Source: Pseudomonas sp. (GTDB lineage: Bacteria; Pseudomonadota; Gammaproteobacteria; Pseudomonadales; Pseudomonadaceae). From it: a stretch of 15,248 bases of DNA. Location: assembly GCA_003525045.1 (NCBI GenBank), contig DQGF01000369.1:1-15248 (forward strand), written 5' to 3'. The notes beneath the pieces are model-generated. The model made no database searches. It had not been told where the DNA came from and saw nothing but the letters and a program-made list of their open reading frames with translations. Below are positions 15,209 to 15,248 of the stretch, piece after piece (position 1 is the first letter of the stretch; every line of letters starts with the position of its first letter). The translations under genes and the position numbers were made by a program.

Positions 15209-15248
15209 TTCGCGGGCAAGCCTCGCTCCTGTAGGAGCGAGGCTTGCC
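15209..15248. repeat. Compact REP dyad cut by the right edge
   Basis: The arms GGCAAGCCTCGCTCCT (15215-15230) and AGGAGCGAGGCTTGCC (15233-15248) are perfect 16-base inverted repeats with only GT between them. The left arm begins eight bases after the HAD stop codon and is the same sequence as the arm at 11518. The second arm continues past the window. Confidence 0.85.

Noticed and set aside
1..15248. Genomic island, prophage or defence system
   Set aside because: There is no integrase, transposase, toxin pair, restriction gene or tRNA junction. All genes are of ordinary pseudomonad type and composition.

Overview
The window is a piece of a Pseudomonas chromosome, most likely of the P. fluorescens group. 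Three things point there: GC-rich coding with C/G at third positions; intergenic REP palindromes of the two kinds common in that group (cores GCGAGCctGCTCGC and GCGGGCAAGCCTCGCTCC); and the gene order HAD phosphatase / rppH-ptsP / NRDE protein / TSUP-lgt-thyA, which matches the pseudomonad core genome as I remember it. No tRNA, rRNA, CRISPR array, phage gene, transposase or integrase is visible. Coding density is high and no gene-free stretch exceeds 223 bases.

Left third (37-4982, all minus strand): a three-gene ABC importer of the putative 2-aminoethylphosphonate type (ATPase, fused double permease, periplasmic binding protein). A LysR-type regulator lies upstream, separated from the importer by a REP doublet. 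The ATPase stop and permease start share one base, so the importer is one translationally coupled operon. Its first ribosome binding site lies inside a predicted hairpin.

Middle (4998-7794): a cadmium/zinc efflux P-type ATPase (cadA) and its divergent MerR-family regulator (cadR). The two share an 85-base gap holding a typical MerR-family operator-promoter. A five-codon open frame ends on the cadA start codon. lysR follows cadA by only 15 bases on the same strand, so metal-induced transcription may run into the phosphonate regulator.

Right half (7921-15201): thyA (dTMP synthesis), lgt (lipoprotein acylation) and a TSUP-family permease form a probable minus-strand operon. Divergent from it is an NRDE/TANGO2-family gene. 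ptsP (enzyme I of the nitrogen PTS) and rppH (RNA 5'-pyrophosphohydrolase) form a second minus-strand operon, and a SerB-like HAD phosphatase diverges from it.

REP elements lie in the gaps after the 3' ends of genes (after lysR, cadR/thyA, NRDE/ptsP and the HAD gene), and both window edges fall in REP sequence. I find no convincing new multi-gene system. The points worth a second look are small: leader structures, a possible coupling leader ORF, the cadA-lysR adjacency, mixed or collapsed REP doublets, and a codon-use shift along one gene.
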